Below are positions 23,820 through 34,900 of a stretch of DNA of 64,000 bases, piece after piece. A program made the position numbers and the translations under genes. The DNA is from Alisma plantago-aquatica (lineage: Eukaryota; Streptophyta; Magnoliopsida; Alismatales; Alismataceae), in the NCBI GenBank assembly GCA_963693085.1, contig OY856409.1:1162548249-1162612248 (forward strand), read 5' to 3'. The notes beneath the pieces are model-generated. The model did not search any database, was not told the origin of the DNA, and saw only the letters and a program-made list of their open reading frames with translations. Each line of letters begins with the position of its first letter. Position 1 is the first letter of the stretch.

Positions 23820-25400
23820 TTGGTCGGCTGGCTACCGCTTGGCCAGTTTTTGCTAGTAGTAGCCTAGCTCTTCGTCTATTTATTCCTTGGAAGTTCACGA
23901 TACTGGATGCGGACTCGCGCGGGTCTTTACTGGAACACTGGAACATGCACTTTTTTTTTCTTATATATTTCGTTTTGTGTTTCTCTTTCTTCTATTAATC
24001 TGCTGCCCTCTTAACTGTTATCTTAGTCATTATAGGGACCCCACATGTTGCAATCGGCTTTTGGAACAAGTGATCAAAGATGACAATACACCTCGGGCAA
24101 GTTTATCTCTTGGTGGGAACCCAATCCAAATACATGATTCTCTCTCAATTCTCTTCCTGTTTTTTGTGACGCAAAGCCTAACCAATATATTTAGCCAACT
24201 GTGGGCGGGGTTCCGCCATTTGGCATTTTAGAACCAAGCGCAATGTCCAAGTTGCCTCAGCAACACTTGTGTGAAAGTTGCTTACGGTTAACCTACGCGT
24301 AATTAAAGTTGTTCGAATAAAGAACCTAGTTCGAATATTCAATTAATCATTTTATAACTAATTTGCAACCAACCTATGAAGCTCCTCTCCTTCGTCACCA
24401 GCATCATTGCCAATGCTTTTCCATCAGATGCACCAAATCTTTGCGCATGATAGCGAATCATTGGTGAATGGTCACACAATGACAACGATCCGTCTGAAGC
24501 CGACCCTTGAACATTGACCCATACTATGCGTGTCGGCAAAACACGAGCAGGCGGCACAAGGGCCATCCTCGGACACGCGTATGGTTGCTTGAGAACGTCG
24601 TCTGCCTGCCATTATTTTATTCTTCTTGGTGAGAAACTGTTTATCATTATGGTTGAGCAAGAAAAGCACAATTACTGGGCAGTTACAGCCATCCATCTTG
24701 CTTCTTTTCTGCGTACGCAGGTGTTCGGTTGTCGGTGTTGTCGGAATTAATCTCGTAAACAACAGTTGAGATCGTGGTAGTGCTGTTATCATGAGACAAA
24801 GAACCGCATCGTTAACGGAGCACTCGGTAGATGATGATATACGGACTGTGATTGGCGGTCTAAGTCAATAATATATCTTACGCATATCCTAAGCAATCTT
24901 ATCTTAGCACCGTGATTCGACTAAAATAAAAAGGCTGTGAAATCTGATAACGACATTTCTGGTGACGACTGTTGTGAATGATGTAACTTCTTGTCCATTT
25001 TGTATATCCTATCGTCTCGTTTGGTTCAAAGCAGAAAATTTCAATGGGATGTGGAAAAGGATATGAGTTGAGCGCATGCAATTAAGCACGGGACGTTCTT
25101 TCTCATCTCATGTTTGGATAGAACAAATGAATGAATACGTGCTATATAATTACACAAGAACAGTAAATCCTTCTGATTTTAATAGAATATAGCCATATCG
25201 GTATGTGTGTGTGCGTGTGGAGGGGTGTATTCATTAAATAGTTGGACAATATAAATTAGTTATTCAATGATTCGTGTTATGATTTGAGCGTTCTAATTAC
25301 ATATTTGGCATTCAGGTAACAAAATTTGCATCCGAGTTAGACAAGGAGATTTTTTTCTTCATAACTCTCGGTTTTACTATTTTTGACAAACACAATAAAA
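23820..25400. other. CpG-retaining island, possibly low-copy host DNA
   Basis: Unlike its flanks, this stretch keeps many CpG sites (GCGGACTCGCGCGGGTC, ACGCGTAATT, CGGACACGCGTATGG, CTGCGTACGCAGG) and shows no transposon motif. Frames such as 23887-24231 (plus) and 24339-24566 (minus) look less AT-driven than elsewhere, but I recognise no family and see no convincing splice structure. A gene fragment, a regulatory region or a young unmethylated insertion are all possible. LINE-A appears to have landed at its right edge. Function unknown. Confidence 0.4.
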
Positions 25401-25456
25401 GTTGGCAAACAACTAATCACCACCGAACTACATAGAACACATAAAGAACCGTATCC

Positions 25457-27170
25457 ATGGCGAGCGAGGCGAGCGATGAAGCGCTGCGTTCTCTACGGGC
25501 AAGAAAGGGTGGTTACCGAGGTCGGTTGGGATCTGGCCATGGTCGGGGAAGAAGGGTTGGATGGGAAATGATGATGATCCTCCATTGTTTTGGAATGCCA
25601 AGGCTGATTCCATGATACAGGACGAACCCTATGAGGGGCAGACGTCTACTGAACGTCTTGGTGCTGATACGGTTATGGCGGGGGCAGAAATCGTTGTTCC
25701 TGACAAAGCCCTCTCCACTCCGAATGCTCCCATTCCAGAAGCGGCTCGTTGTTTACATGAGATCGGATTACAATTCGACTACAGAAGTGCAAGGGGTACC
25801 AACTTTCGCATCCCCCAATTTTCTTGATGAGATCGTGGTTTGGACAATGCTGATCAATTCCGTTCTGATTCGGTTATGAGACGGTTACATGACCAATCTG
25901 CTATAGATTCTGACAGTTCTTCTCCCTTGTCGGGATTATCGAAGAGTTTTCGTGATGCAACATCAACGCATGATCTCCATCATCCATCTTCCTGGATGAT
26001 GATGATCTTCAATCGGTTAACCCACATGATATCTTTATTGTTAATTCTTCAGGGCAACACGAGATATGTATTGCTGAAACAGCCCAAGCGATTCTACATC
26101 AACCTTGGTGATATGCTGTCGTCGTACTTTTGACCAGACGATCTGTTGATTACTTAACACAGCGTGATCGCATTAAGAGTTTGTGGAAACCGGTTGGCCA
26201 TTGGAGAACCTACGAATTGAGTATGAGTATATTTGTTATTCAATTTTCTTCTTCCTTGGATTAAGAAACTACTCTTACTGGAGACCCTTGGACGATCTAT
26301 GGTAATTGTCTTATAGTTAGCCGTTGGAGCTCTTCATTTGTTCCAACGGTTGGTTTGCCAAAGACTGTTGTAGTTTGGGCTCAGATTTTGGATCTTCCCC
26401 TTCACCTATACAACACCATTTTGGGTCATCATTAAGGAGAATGTCCTCTGCATGGTGCGGTTGAGTCTCCTCCTGTCCCAAAATCTGAAACATATTCAAG
26501 TTTGTTGTGGGTTCCAGATGAAGAACGATGGAAGGTCCGGTACAATATGAATATACATTCCACTCGCCAACAACGGTCCCCCCCAAACAATCACAATTTG
26601 CTAAAAGATGGACAACGGAAGGACACTAATGTTAAATCTTCTATGCCAGTTAACTGCTTCGCACCACTTGATGATTTGGTTGTTTCTGAAGACATTTCCC
26701 CTGCTGCTACTAATACTACCTCAGAACCAAGAACTTCACAGTTAACCTTGCATAAGGTCTAGAATCTGAAATGGAAAACTACGAATATTGCAGAATCTGT
26801 TGATCCTCCTACTGCTCCTTCATCTGTTTGTCCTAATCCAGGCCTTTTGATCTCATAGACAGTACTACAATACAATGACAGTGGAACCCTTTATGCTCAT
26901 ACCAGTGTGTCACCAGGAGTTGATGAGGTTATAACACATACTACTCTAGCAAGTAACATAGATAGGGTACTTGAACCATCATCATCTTCTCTCCCAACCC
27001 CACCCCATCTAAAACGTCAAATTATAATGGCAGGTTGGGTCGACAAGTGCGGAGATCTAGTGGTAAGATGAAGTCCTCACCTTACCTTACTCAGAGTAAA
27101 GCAAAAAAATAGCTTGCCAAGAATGCAATACCGGTTTAGGATGGTGTTGATATGGATTTGTTCTAATCCA
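25457..27170 (+). pseudogene. LINE-A ORF1, DUF4283-type nucleic-acid-binding protein, broken
   Basis: ORF1 proteins of plant L1 elements bind the element RNA. An ATG at 25457 (MASEASDEALRSL) or at 25561 (MGNDDDPPLFW) could be the start; they are in different frames. At about 26277-26410 the translation reads GDPWTIYGNCLIVSRW and then VVWAQILDLPLHLYN, which matches the DUF4283 core (GPW.. and VWV.LP.LP...). The open segment 26502-26762 holds a hydrophilic C-terminal part. I could not see a CCHC knuckle. At least three frameshifts or stops. Confidence 0.6.
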
Positions 27171-27193
27171 TTTTATTTTACACATATCTACTT

Positions 27194-27983
27194 ATGATTG
27201 ATGTCCTTTGTTGGAATGTTAGCGGTATAGGTAGTGACCTTACTCAATCTAGATTGAAGGATTTGATCCGCATTCATAAACCCAAGATTGTGGCTATTCT
27301 GGAACCTTGCATTTCAGGTCCTCTGGCAGATGACATCTTTAAATACATTGGTTACTTGTGTTCACATCATGATGAAGCAATAGTCTTTTCTGGAGGTATA
27401 TAAATCCTTTAACAGGGATAACACAGGTTCAATTGGTTGAGAGCCACCATCACTATCTTCACTGTTGGGGCAATAACAATTGCTTCTTTACTTTTGTATA
27501 TGCTCGTCATATCCCACAATTTTGACATTTCTTGTGGCAACATATCGTACGTCTCAGTTCTTCTATAACCCACCCATGGTTTGTGTTGGTTGATTTCAAG
27601 GTTATGCTTTCGCCTTCTAAAAAAATGTGTAGCAATTATTTCCACTTCTCATAATCAAATATTTTCCATAACTATCATATGCAAGCAAATATTTCAGATT
27701 TTGGGTTCTCTAGTTTTCCTTATGCATTCAAGGTAGGGAATGTTCATGAGTGTCTGGATCGAGTACTGGTTAATTTCATGTTCCTTACAATGAGACAAAG
27801 ATTCAAAGTTCATTATCTTACCAGAATTAATCCATTGTTATTCTTCTCAACTTAACATCCTCCTTTTACACCCTTATTCAAGACTAAAGTGAGTTAGAAT
27901 TCTAACAGTTCCTTCAGAATGGTAATCCAACACCATTGGCCTGCCTTAATGGATTTCAATTATGCAATGTCGTATGTTAAACC
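27194..27983 (+). pseudogene. LINE-A ORF2 endonuclease domain, broken and truncated by insertion
   Basis: Starts MIDVLCWNVSGIGS, the opening of the APE-type endonuclease that nicks target DNA in L1 transposition; KPKIVAILEPCISG follows, also typical. The segment runs on with stops through a part reading LVDFKVMLSPSKK near 27585 (family GDFN.ML...EK) and LDRVLVNFMFL near 27752. It is interrupted at 27983 by gypsy-B and resumes at 34896. Confidence 0.75.
27979..27983 (+). other. Target site duplication of gypsy-B, left copy
   Basis: AAACC here and at 34896-34900 flank gypsy-B exactly. Five bases is the standard duplication for Ty3/gypsy integration. Removing the element and one copy rejoins LINE-A. 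Confidence 0.9.
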
Positions 27984-29011
27984 TGTAACATCCCTAACCC
28001 GGGTTATGGCCTAACGCTAGAAGTTTGCTTAAGTAAGTTATTTACAAACTTGTTCTAATATTTTGAAAAGTAATTAAGACTCTTTGTGAAGTTTATTTTC
28101 AAATTTGAACTTATTTGCAAACTATGTGTGCATTATATGATAATCTGAGTATAAAGTGTAATTTACCCATGATGAGTGGTTATATTGCAAAATGTCACAT
28201 GTTGAATGCACCCTAAGTGTTTTAACCTCATAAGAGAAATAATGATGCTAAGTGGTGGCTTGTGGAAAACCTAAATTCTAAGTGCTTTGTGCATCAATTG
28301 TGGTACAAATAGTAAATAATCTATAATGTAGATAGATGTTATACATGTTCTTCATATTCCTTTTAAAGAAAATAGATGACTTATAACTCTGTTATCAATG
28401 TTAATACTTTACATCATAAATAAACCTACTTACTTGCATAAAGTATCCTCTGCTCAGCTTTATATATTATTTTCTGTGATAATAATATTGTTGGTAGAGA
28501 GTTATATCTTTCGCTGGGACAATAGTCTCACCCCATGAGATCCACAATTTTTAGGTAGATGCGAACGTGGGAATAGAAACCGAACTGCAGAGGAAGGACC
28601 TTATCAACAGGGACAACAGTAGTAGCTCAGGTTGAGTACACTATCTGCCATTTTTTGTAGATAGAAATCATATGTGTCGTCTTTGTACTTTTAGGTCCTT
28701 GGGTGATAGTTCTTAGTGGTTTTTACGAACGACTTGAAATTTTGGTTTGTTTATCTCGAGGCTTTAAGTTGTTGATGTATATGTTAAAGTATGACAGCTG
28801 GTACATGTTATCCTCGAGAATAGATGGTACATTATATGTAAGATATGAACCACACGTATATAGAGTTTTGGTTCATTTAATATGAGTTTTCCTGGAAAAG
28901 GATCTATGTGCAAAATGGTTTTAATTCTTAGAGATTTTTGTTAATTCCGCTGCTTATGGTTATTTCCCGATTACTACTGGTGATGAGTTGATTCATAATT
29001 GGGTCATCACA
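27984..29011 (+). repeat. Left (5') LTR of gypsy-B
   Basis: 1028 bp, from TGTAACATCCCTAACCCG to GGTCATCACA. A TATA-like TATATATT is at 28461-28468. It lacks a 26-bp stretch present in the right LTR near 34140-34166, at a point where CTAAGTG is repeated, so slippage or deletion is likely. Confidence 0.92.
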
Positions 29012-29017
29012 AAGTTT

Positions 29018-29030
29018 TGGTATCAGAGCC
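29018..29030 (+). other. Primer binding site of gypsy-B
   Basis: TGGTATCAGAGCC, six bases after the LTR, complementary to the 3' end of plant initiator-Met tRNA. Confidence 0.92.
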
Positions 29031-29146
29031 TAAGGTGCGCTGAGTCTACAGAGACATAGGATTAAGTTTGTTGAGTCTGTTCAAGTATCCTCCAGTGTAT
29101 CTTATAGTGACTTCTCCTCATACAGGAGAAGAAGTAAAACTAAAAG

Positions 29147-30230
29147 ATGGTAGGAGCGCACGAAGAACACATTATTGAGAGCATTGTTGTTGTACTAGGA
29201 GGTGGTGCAAGGGGTCAGGCTAGAGAAGAACCAGTGCTTAAGAATCCCCAGCTTGACCAAATTCTATTACAGAACCCAGCTTTTCATGCTCTTTTTGGAC
29301 AAATCATGAATACGATGACGAATATGGCTGATCGGATACCAACACCAACCCCTAGGGTACCAGTTCCCAATGAAGGACATGGATCTGGAAAGACCTTTGA
29401 ACGGTTGCGTAGAGTAGGAGCCACTGAATATGTTGGTACAGTTAATCCAGCAGACGCAGATTCATGGCTTACTAAGATAGAGAAAGCATTTAGGATCCTT
29501 GATATTCCAAAGGCTGATAAAGTTAAGCACATTGTATACCTTCTGAAAGGAAGCGTTGGCCACTAGTGGGCCATTGAAGAAGAGAAAAGACCTGGTGTTG
29601 AGATTGGATGGCAGAAATTCCGATGAGAGTTTGTCAGTAGACACTTTCCCAAGAATTATTTGGATGAGAAGATTTCACAGTTTGAGCAGATTAGATGGGA
29701 CTGATGAAAGTTAGCGAGTATGAGGCTAAGTTTATGAAGCTTCTGCAGTTTTTTCCACACATGGCTACCACAGATGAAGAGAAAATTAAGCATTTCAAGA
29801 AGGGTTTGAACACTGAACTAACCACACCTATATCTGCTCTAGAGAATAGAGAGAGGTTTGCCACCTTTGTGGAGTCAGTTAAGCAGATAGAGAGGTCTGT
29901 GACTGAGAAATGAGAGGTGAAAAGTAAGAAAGTACCAACACAGTTTCAGGGTCATAGGTTTGACAGTTTTAAGAAACTAAGATTTTCTGCACCAATAGAA
30001 CCACAAAGGTTTAGTTCTCAGATGCTAAGGACGTCCATCAGAGGTAGAGGTCATAGTTTTCTACTAAGTGGAGCCCATATCTCAACATCGATGTTAGTGA
30101 CAGCATCACCTAGGTCGCAATGGGAGGACAGAGTTTGCTACAGGTGTAGGCAGACATGACATGTGATAAAAGATTATCCAGTTAGAGATGTGGAAGTGAC
30201 CCAACCACCGAGGTATATTCAATAAGGCTC
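29147..30230 (+). pseudogene. Gypsy-B gag, broken
   Basis: Gag forms the virus-like particle that packages the RNA. The ATG at 29147 opens 139 codons; then a stop follows after KGSVGH, where the family has Trp later in the same motif, and further segments continue at 29695-29913 and beyond. Recognisable parts are the retrotransposon gag core (YVGTVNPADADSWLTKIEKA, residues about 95-115) and KVSEYEAKFMKLLQF. The CCHC knuckle at 30136-30178 reads CYRCRQT, stop, HVIKDYP: the Gly is a stop and the last Cys is Tyr. It cannot make full-length Gag. Confidence 0.85.
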
Positions 30231-30348
30231 ACAGAGACAACAGTTTAGTAGTGGCACTCGAGGATGTGGACAGGCATCCTAAGTTGGATCATCTGGACCA
30301 GTTAATAGAGCACAAAGTTGGCAATAGGCAACGACAAGATTCTATGCT

Positions 30349-30759
30349 ATGAATCAGTCGGAGGTAGTGGTTAATCCACGAGTTGTGACATGTCAGATGG
30401 AATTATTTCATTATGATATGTCTTCATCATGTTTCGTATCTATTTTGATTGATTCGGGTGCTACACATACCTTTATCACTCAAGAAGTGATTCATGACTG
30501 TAATTTTACTGTCAATTATCGAATGGATAATCTGTTATTAGAAACTACATTAGTCAGATCAGTAGTGTTGTGGGAGGTATGGTCTCCCTGTGTTCTTTCT
30601 TTCTCAGAACACAACATTCAGGTGGATCTTATACCACTTGAAAAGCACAAGTTTGATGTAATTCTCGGGATGGATACCCTAGAAAAGTATAAAGTTGTCT
30701 TGGATTTTGGTTCCAAGCAAGCTATGTTCACATATGGTGATAAGACATGGGTCTTTTAG
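30349..30759 (+). pseudogene. Gypsy-B aspartic protease segment
   Basis: An open 136-codon stretch. It contains LIDSGATHTFI with the catalytic Asp-Ser-Gly at 30451-30459, and later DVILGMDTLEKYKVVLDF, the second conserved block of retropepsins. This domain keeps its key residues, but it is only reached through the broken gag frame. Confidence 0.85.
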
Positions 30760-30840
30760 GGGGACAGAAATATTCTTCCAACCTGTCTAGTGTTAGCTAT
30801 AGTAGTTGAGAGGTTGATGTGACAAGGATGCTTCACATTC

Positions 30841-31794
30841 TTGGCACATGTGGTAGATACCAGAGCAAAGTGTTCTAGTCTTTTTGAAGTTCCTGTTATC
30901 AAGGAATTCGAGGATGTGTTTCCTGAGGAATTTCCAGATTTTCCTCCACCCCGAGAGATTGATTTTGCGATTAATTTAATTATGGGTATGCAACCCATAG
31001 CCCAAAATCTTTATAGGATGGCACCATCTAAGATGGCAGAACTCAAGAAACAGTTACAGGAGTTGCTTGATAAAGGTTTCATTCGACTGATTACTTCGCC
31101 ATGGGGTGCTCCAGTTCTTTTTATTAAAAAGAAAGATGGATCTATGAGACTATGCATAGACTATAGATAGCTTAACAAGGTGACTATTATAAACAAATAT
31201 CATTTTCCAAGGATCGGTGATATGTTTGATCAGTTGCCTGGTGTAATAGTGTTTTCTAAGATTGATATAAGATCAGCATATCATTTGTTACGCATCAAGG
31301 AGAGTGACATACCTAAGTCAGCCTTTATGACGAGGTATGGTCATTATGAGTTTGTAGTTATATCATTTGGACCGACTAATGCATCAACTGAATTCATGGA
31401 GTTGATGAATAGAATCTTTTGGCAATTCCTTGATCAGTTTATAGTGGTTTTCATAGATGGCATCCTGATATACAGTAAAGATGGTCAACAACATGAACAA
31501 CACCTTCGTCAAGCCCTGACTTTGTTGAGACAGCATAAGTTATACACTAAGTTTAGCAAGTGCGGATTTTGGTTATTAGAAGTGTCTTTTCTTGGACATG
31601 TTATATCTGCTTCAGGTATTCATGTTGATCCCAAGAAAGTAGAGGTTGTTGTGGAATGGGAACAACCCAAGACACCGACTGAGATTCGCAGTTTCCTAAG
31701 TTTGGCAGGTTACTACATAAGGTTTATCAAAGACTTCAATTCTATAGCATTACCACTAACCAGGATGACCAGGAAGGAAGTCCCTTTTGTCTAA
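30841..31794 (+). pseudogene. Gypsy-B reverse transcriptase, active site altered
   Basis: Copies the element RNA into DNA. Segments: [37 protein letters not shown], then a TAG stop at 31168 where the family has Gln (DYRQLNK), then [29 protein letters not shown] and [11 protein letters not shown]. The catalytic pair reads [10 protein letters not shown]: the second Asp of the DD motif is Gly (31459-31461). One of the three metal-binding residues is therefore lost, so the enzyme would be dead even without the stops. Confidence 0.92.
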
Positions 31795-32322
31795 AATGAC
31801 AAATGTTAGCATTGTTTCCAGTTACTGAAAGAAAGGTTTACTAGTGCACCTGTGTTAGTTCTACCTGAGCAGGGAAAGGGGTATGTTGTTTTTTGTGATG
31901 CTTCTAAAAATAGTCTAGGTTGTGTGCTGATGCAGAGTGATCATGTAGTTTCTTTTGCTTTCTGACAGCTTAAGAAACACGAGGAGAATTATTCGACACA
32001 TGATCTAGAATTAACTGCAGTGGTTGATGCATTGAAAATCTGGAGGCATTATCTTTATGGAGAAACATGTCAGATTTTCACAAATCATAAAAACTTAAAA
32101 TATATTTTCTCACAGCACGAGCTGAATATGAGACAACATCGCTGGATAGAATTAATCAAGGACTATGATTGTACAATTGATTATCATCTAAGGAAAACCA
32201 ATGTAGTGGCAGATGCACTCAGTAGAAAAACTTCGTCTCCACCCATAGATAAAGCACAATTGAATTCTTTAATGTGCTGTAAATGGGATATGCTTGTCTC
32301 TTTGAGACAAATGAATGTGTAG
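31795..32322 (+). pseudogene. Gypsy-B RNase H domain
   Basis: Degrades the RNA strand of the RNA-DNA hybrid. Reads VVFCDASKNSLGCVLMQ (first catalytic Asp), a TGA stop before [20 protein letters not shown] (family RQLK, so CGA to TGA), then [12 protein letters not shown], where the usual Asp of TDHK is Asn, and [10 protein letters not shown] at the end. It is preceded by a stop after PFV at 31792. Confidence 0.88.
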
Positions 32323-33500
32323 TTAGAAGTATCTTTGCTAGCTGGATTGTTAGCTGAGATGCATGTGAAACCTTATCTGGAAAAAAAATCAAAGAGGCAC
32401 AACAGGTTGATAATGTGATTCAGCAGATTAGGTCAGAGTTGGGTAGTGAGAAACGAGACACTTTTCATGAGTCAGAGGATGGGATAGTCTGTTACCATGG
32501 TAGGATGATAGTACCAGATGTCAATAACTTAAGAAAGTTAGTTATGGAAGAATCTCACTCATCCATGTATGCAATGCATCCAGGTAGCACTAAAATGTAT
32601 CATTAACTTAAAAGATGTGTATTGGTGGTCCGGTTTGAAGAAAGATGTAGCTAAGTTCGTTATGTAGTGTCCGGTGTATCAGTAGGTTAAAGCAGAACAC
32701 CAAAAGCCTACAGGAACATTACAACCCTTACCTATACCTCAATGGAAATGGGATCACATGACGATGGACTTTGTGGTTGGTCTACCTAAAATAGACAAAA
32801 GTCAGGATTCCATTTGGATGATAGTTGATAGGTTGACTAAGACAAAACATTTTCTTCCTATCAAAATAACCTATACTGCTGAGAAGCTTGCACAAATCTA
32901 CATAGATGAGATAGTGTGGTTGCACGGAGTTCCAGCTACGATTGTGTCTGATAGAGGTCCCCAGTTTACGAGTCATTTTTGGGAACAACTACATAAAGCT
33001 ATGGGTACACAGTTGAAGTTTAGCACATCTTTTCATCCTCAGACAGATGGGAAGTCTCAAAGGACTATATAGACTTTGGAAGACTTTCTTAGAGCACGTG
33101 TTCTTTAGTTTTTTGGAAGTTGGGACTTACACTTGAGTTTAATAGAGTTTGCCTACAATAATAGTTAACAGGATAGTATTGATATGGCACCATATGAATC
33201 ATTATATGGTAGACAATGTAGATCTCCGTTATGTTGGTTTGAAATAGGAGAATACCAACTTCTGGGTCCTAAGTTAGTGCAAAAAACAACTGAAAAGATT
33301 AAAGTTATACAATAACAGTTGAAGGTTGCACAAGATAGATAGAAATCTTATGCCGATAAGAATCATAGACCTTTAGAATTCCAAGTTGGAGACAGAGTGT
33401 ATCTCAAGGTCTCTCCTTAGAAAGGTTCTCTCATATTTGGGAAGAAGGATAAGTTAGCTCCTAGATTTATGAGACCTTATCCAGTGACAACATAGATTGG
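32323..33500 (+). pseudogene. Gypsy-B integrase, catalytic Glu replaced
   Basis: Inserts the DNA copy. The N-terminal zinc-binding part is spread over 32415-32700 with stops. The core at 32758-33072 is open and shows MTMDFVVGLPK (first Asp), IVSDRGPQFTSHFWEQLH (second Asp), and FHPQTDGKSQRTI, where the family has SER: the catalytic Glu is Gln (33058-33060). A TAG then replaces Gln. The post-core region reads LIEFAYNNS, MAPYESLYGRQCRSPLCW and VGDRVYLKVSP with more stops. The DDE triad is incomplete. Confidence 0.9.
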
Positions 33501-33516
33501 AAAAGTAGCTTATAGG

Positions 33517-33804
33517 ATGGAATTACCACCTATGCTACATAGACTACATCCAGTGTTTCATGTGTCTATGCTAAGAAAGTGTCATCCCGATACAGATATG
33601 GTCTTGCAAGCTGTAGAGGTTGAATTGAATGAAGATATATCCTATGTGGAAGGTCCTATGATGATTCTTGATAGAAGAGTCAAGAAGTTAAAGAAGAAAG
33701 ACATAGTTCTTGTGAAAGTTCTCTGGCATCATCATGGCATTGAAGAAGCCACATGGGAGTTAGAGGAAGAGATGAGGAGGAAGTACCCTTCTCTTTTCTC
33801 TTGA
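33517..33804 (+). pseudogene. Gypsy-B C-terminal chromodomain-like tail
   Basis: An open 95-codon stretch: LHRLHPVFHVSMLRKC, then VEGPMMILDRRVKKLKKK, then KVLWHHHGIEEATWELEEE. The last block is the chromovirus chromodomain-like end, thought to steer integration to modified chromatin. It places gypsy-B among chromoviruses, probably near Tekay or Reina. This segment itself appears unbroken to its stop at 33802. Confidence 0.88.
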
Positions 33805-33841
33805 GATTTTGGGGATGAAATCCTTTTTAGGGGTTAATAAT

Positions 33842-34895
33842 TGTAACATCCCTAACCTGGGTTATGGCCTAACCCTAGAAGTTTGCTTAAGTAAGTTATT
33901 TACAAACTTTTTCTAATCTTTTGAAAAGCAATTAAGAGTCTTTGTGATGTTTATTTTAAAATTTGAACTTATTTGCAAACTATGTGTGCATTATATGATA
34001 GTCTGAGTGTAAAGTGCAATTTACCCATGATGAGGGGTTATATTGCAAAATGTCACATGTTGAATGCACCCTAAGTGTTTTAACCTCATAAGAGAAAGAA
34101 TGATGATAAGTGGTGGCTTCTGGAAAGCCTAAATTCTAAGTGAGAACTTGATTGAATAATGCTAAGTGCTTTGTGCATCAATTGTGGTACAAATTGTAAA
34201 GTAACTAAAATGTAGAATGATGTTATACATATTCTTCATATTCCTTTTTAAGCAAATACATGACTTATAACTCTATTATCAATGTTAATAATTTACATCG
34301 TAAATAAACCTGCTTACTTGCATAAAGTATCCTCTGCTCAGTTTTATATATTATTTCTTGTGATAATAATATTGTTGGCAGAGAGTTATATCTCTCGTTG
34401 GGACAATAGTCTCACCCCGTGGGATCCACAATGTTTAGGTGGACACGAACGTGGGAGTAGAAATTGGACTGTAGAGGAAGGACCTTATCAGTAGGGACAA
34501 TAACAGTAGCTCATGTTGAGTACATTGTCTATCATGTTTTATAGATAGAAGTCCTATGTGTCGTCTCTATACTCTTAGGTCCTTGGGAGATAGTTCTTAG
34601 TGGTTTTTACGAATGACTTGAGATTTTAGTTTTTTTACCTTGAGGCTTTAAGTTGTTGATGTATATGTTAAAGTAAGGCAATTGGTACCTGTTATCCTCG
34701 ACAAGAGATGGTACATTGTATGTATGATATGAACCACATGTATATAGGGTTTTGGTTCGTTTAATATGAGTTTTCCTGGAAAAGGATCTATGTGCAGAAT
34801 GGTTTTAAGTCTTAGTGATTTTTGTTAATTTTGTTGCTTATGGTTATTCTGTGATTATTACTGGTGATGGCTTGATTGGTAATTGGGTCATCACA
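33842..34895 (+). repeat. Right (3') LTR of gypsy-B
   Basis: 1054 bp, TGTAACATCC to GGTCATCACA. The preceding AGGGGTTAATAAT (33829-33841) is a weak, decayed polypurine tract. The TATA-like TTATATATTA is at 34344-34353. AAACC follows at 34896-34900. Confidence 0.92.
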
Positions 34896-34900
34896 AAACC

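Larger units (their letters stand above)
27984..34895 (+). mobile_element. Gypsy-B: complete Ty3/gypsy chromovirus retrotransposon, inactivated
   Basis: 6912 bp with both LTRs, primer site, gag, protease, reverse transcriptase, RNase H, integrase and a chromodomain-like tail in the order that defines Ty3/gypsy. Perfect AAACC duplications flank it. The LTRs differ at about 16 of the first 300 positions, so the insertion is not recent. Many stops fall where the family has Gln, Arg or Trp codons, and the catalytic sites of RT and integrase are both altered. It sits inside LINE-A. Confidence 0.95.

Noticed and set aside
23887..24231. 114-codon plus-strand frame
   Set aside because: Hydrophobic N-terminal half is driven by a T-rich stretch; no motif and no neighbouring exons that I could support.
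24339..24792. Overlapping minus-strand frames of 75 and 106 codons in the CpG-rich island
   Set aside because: No recognisable family, no splice-supported gene structure and competing plus-strand frames. Kept only as part of the island finding.
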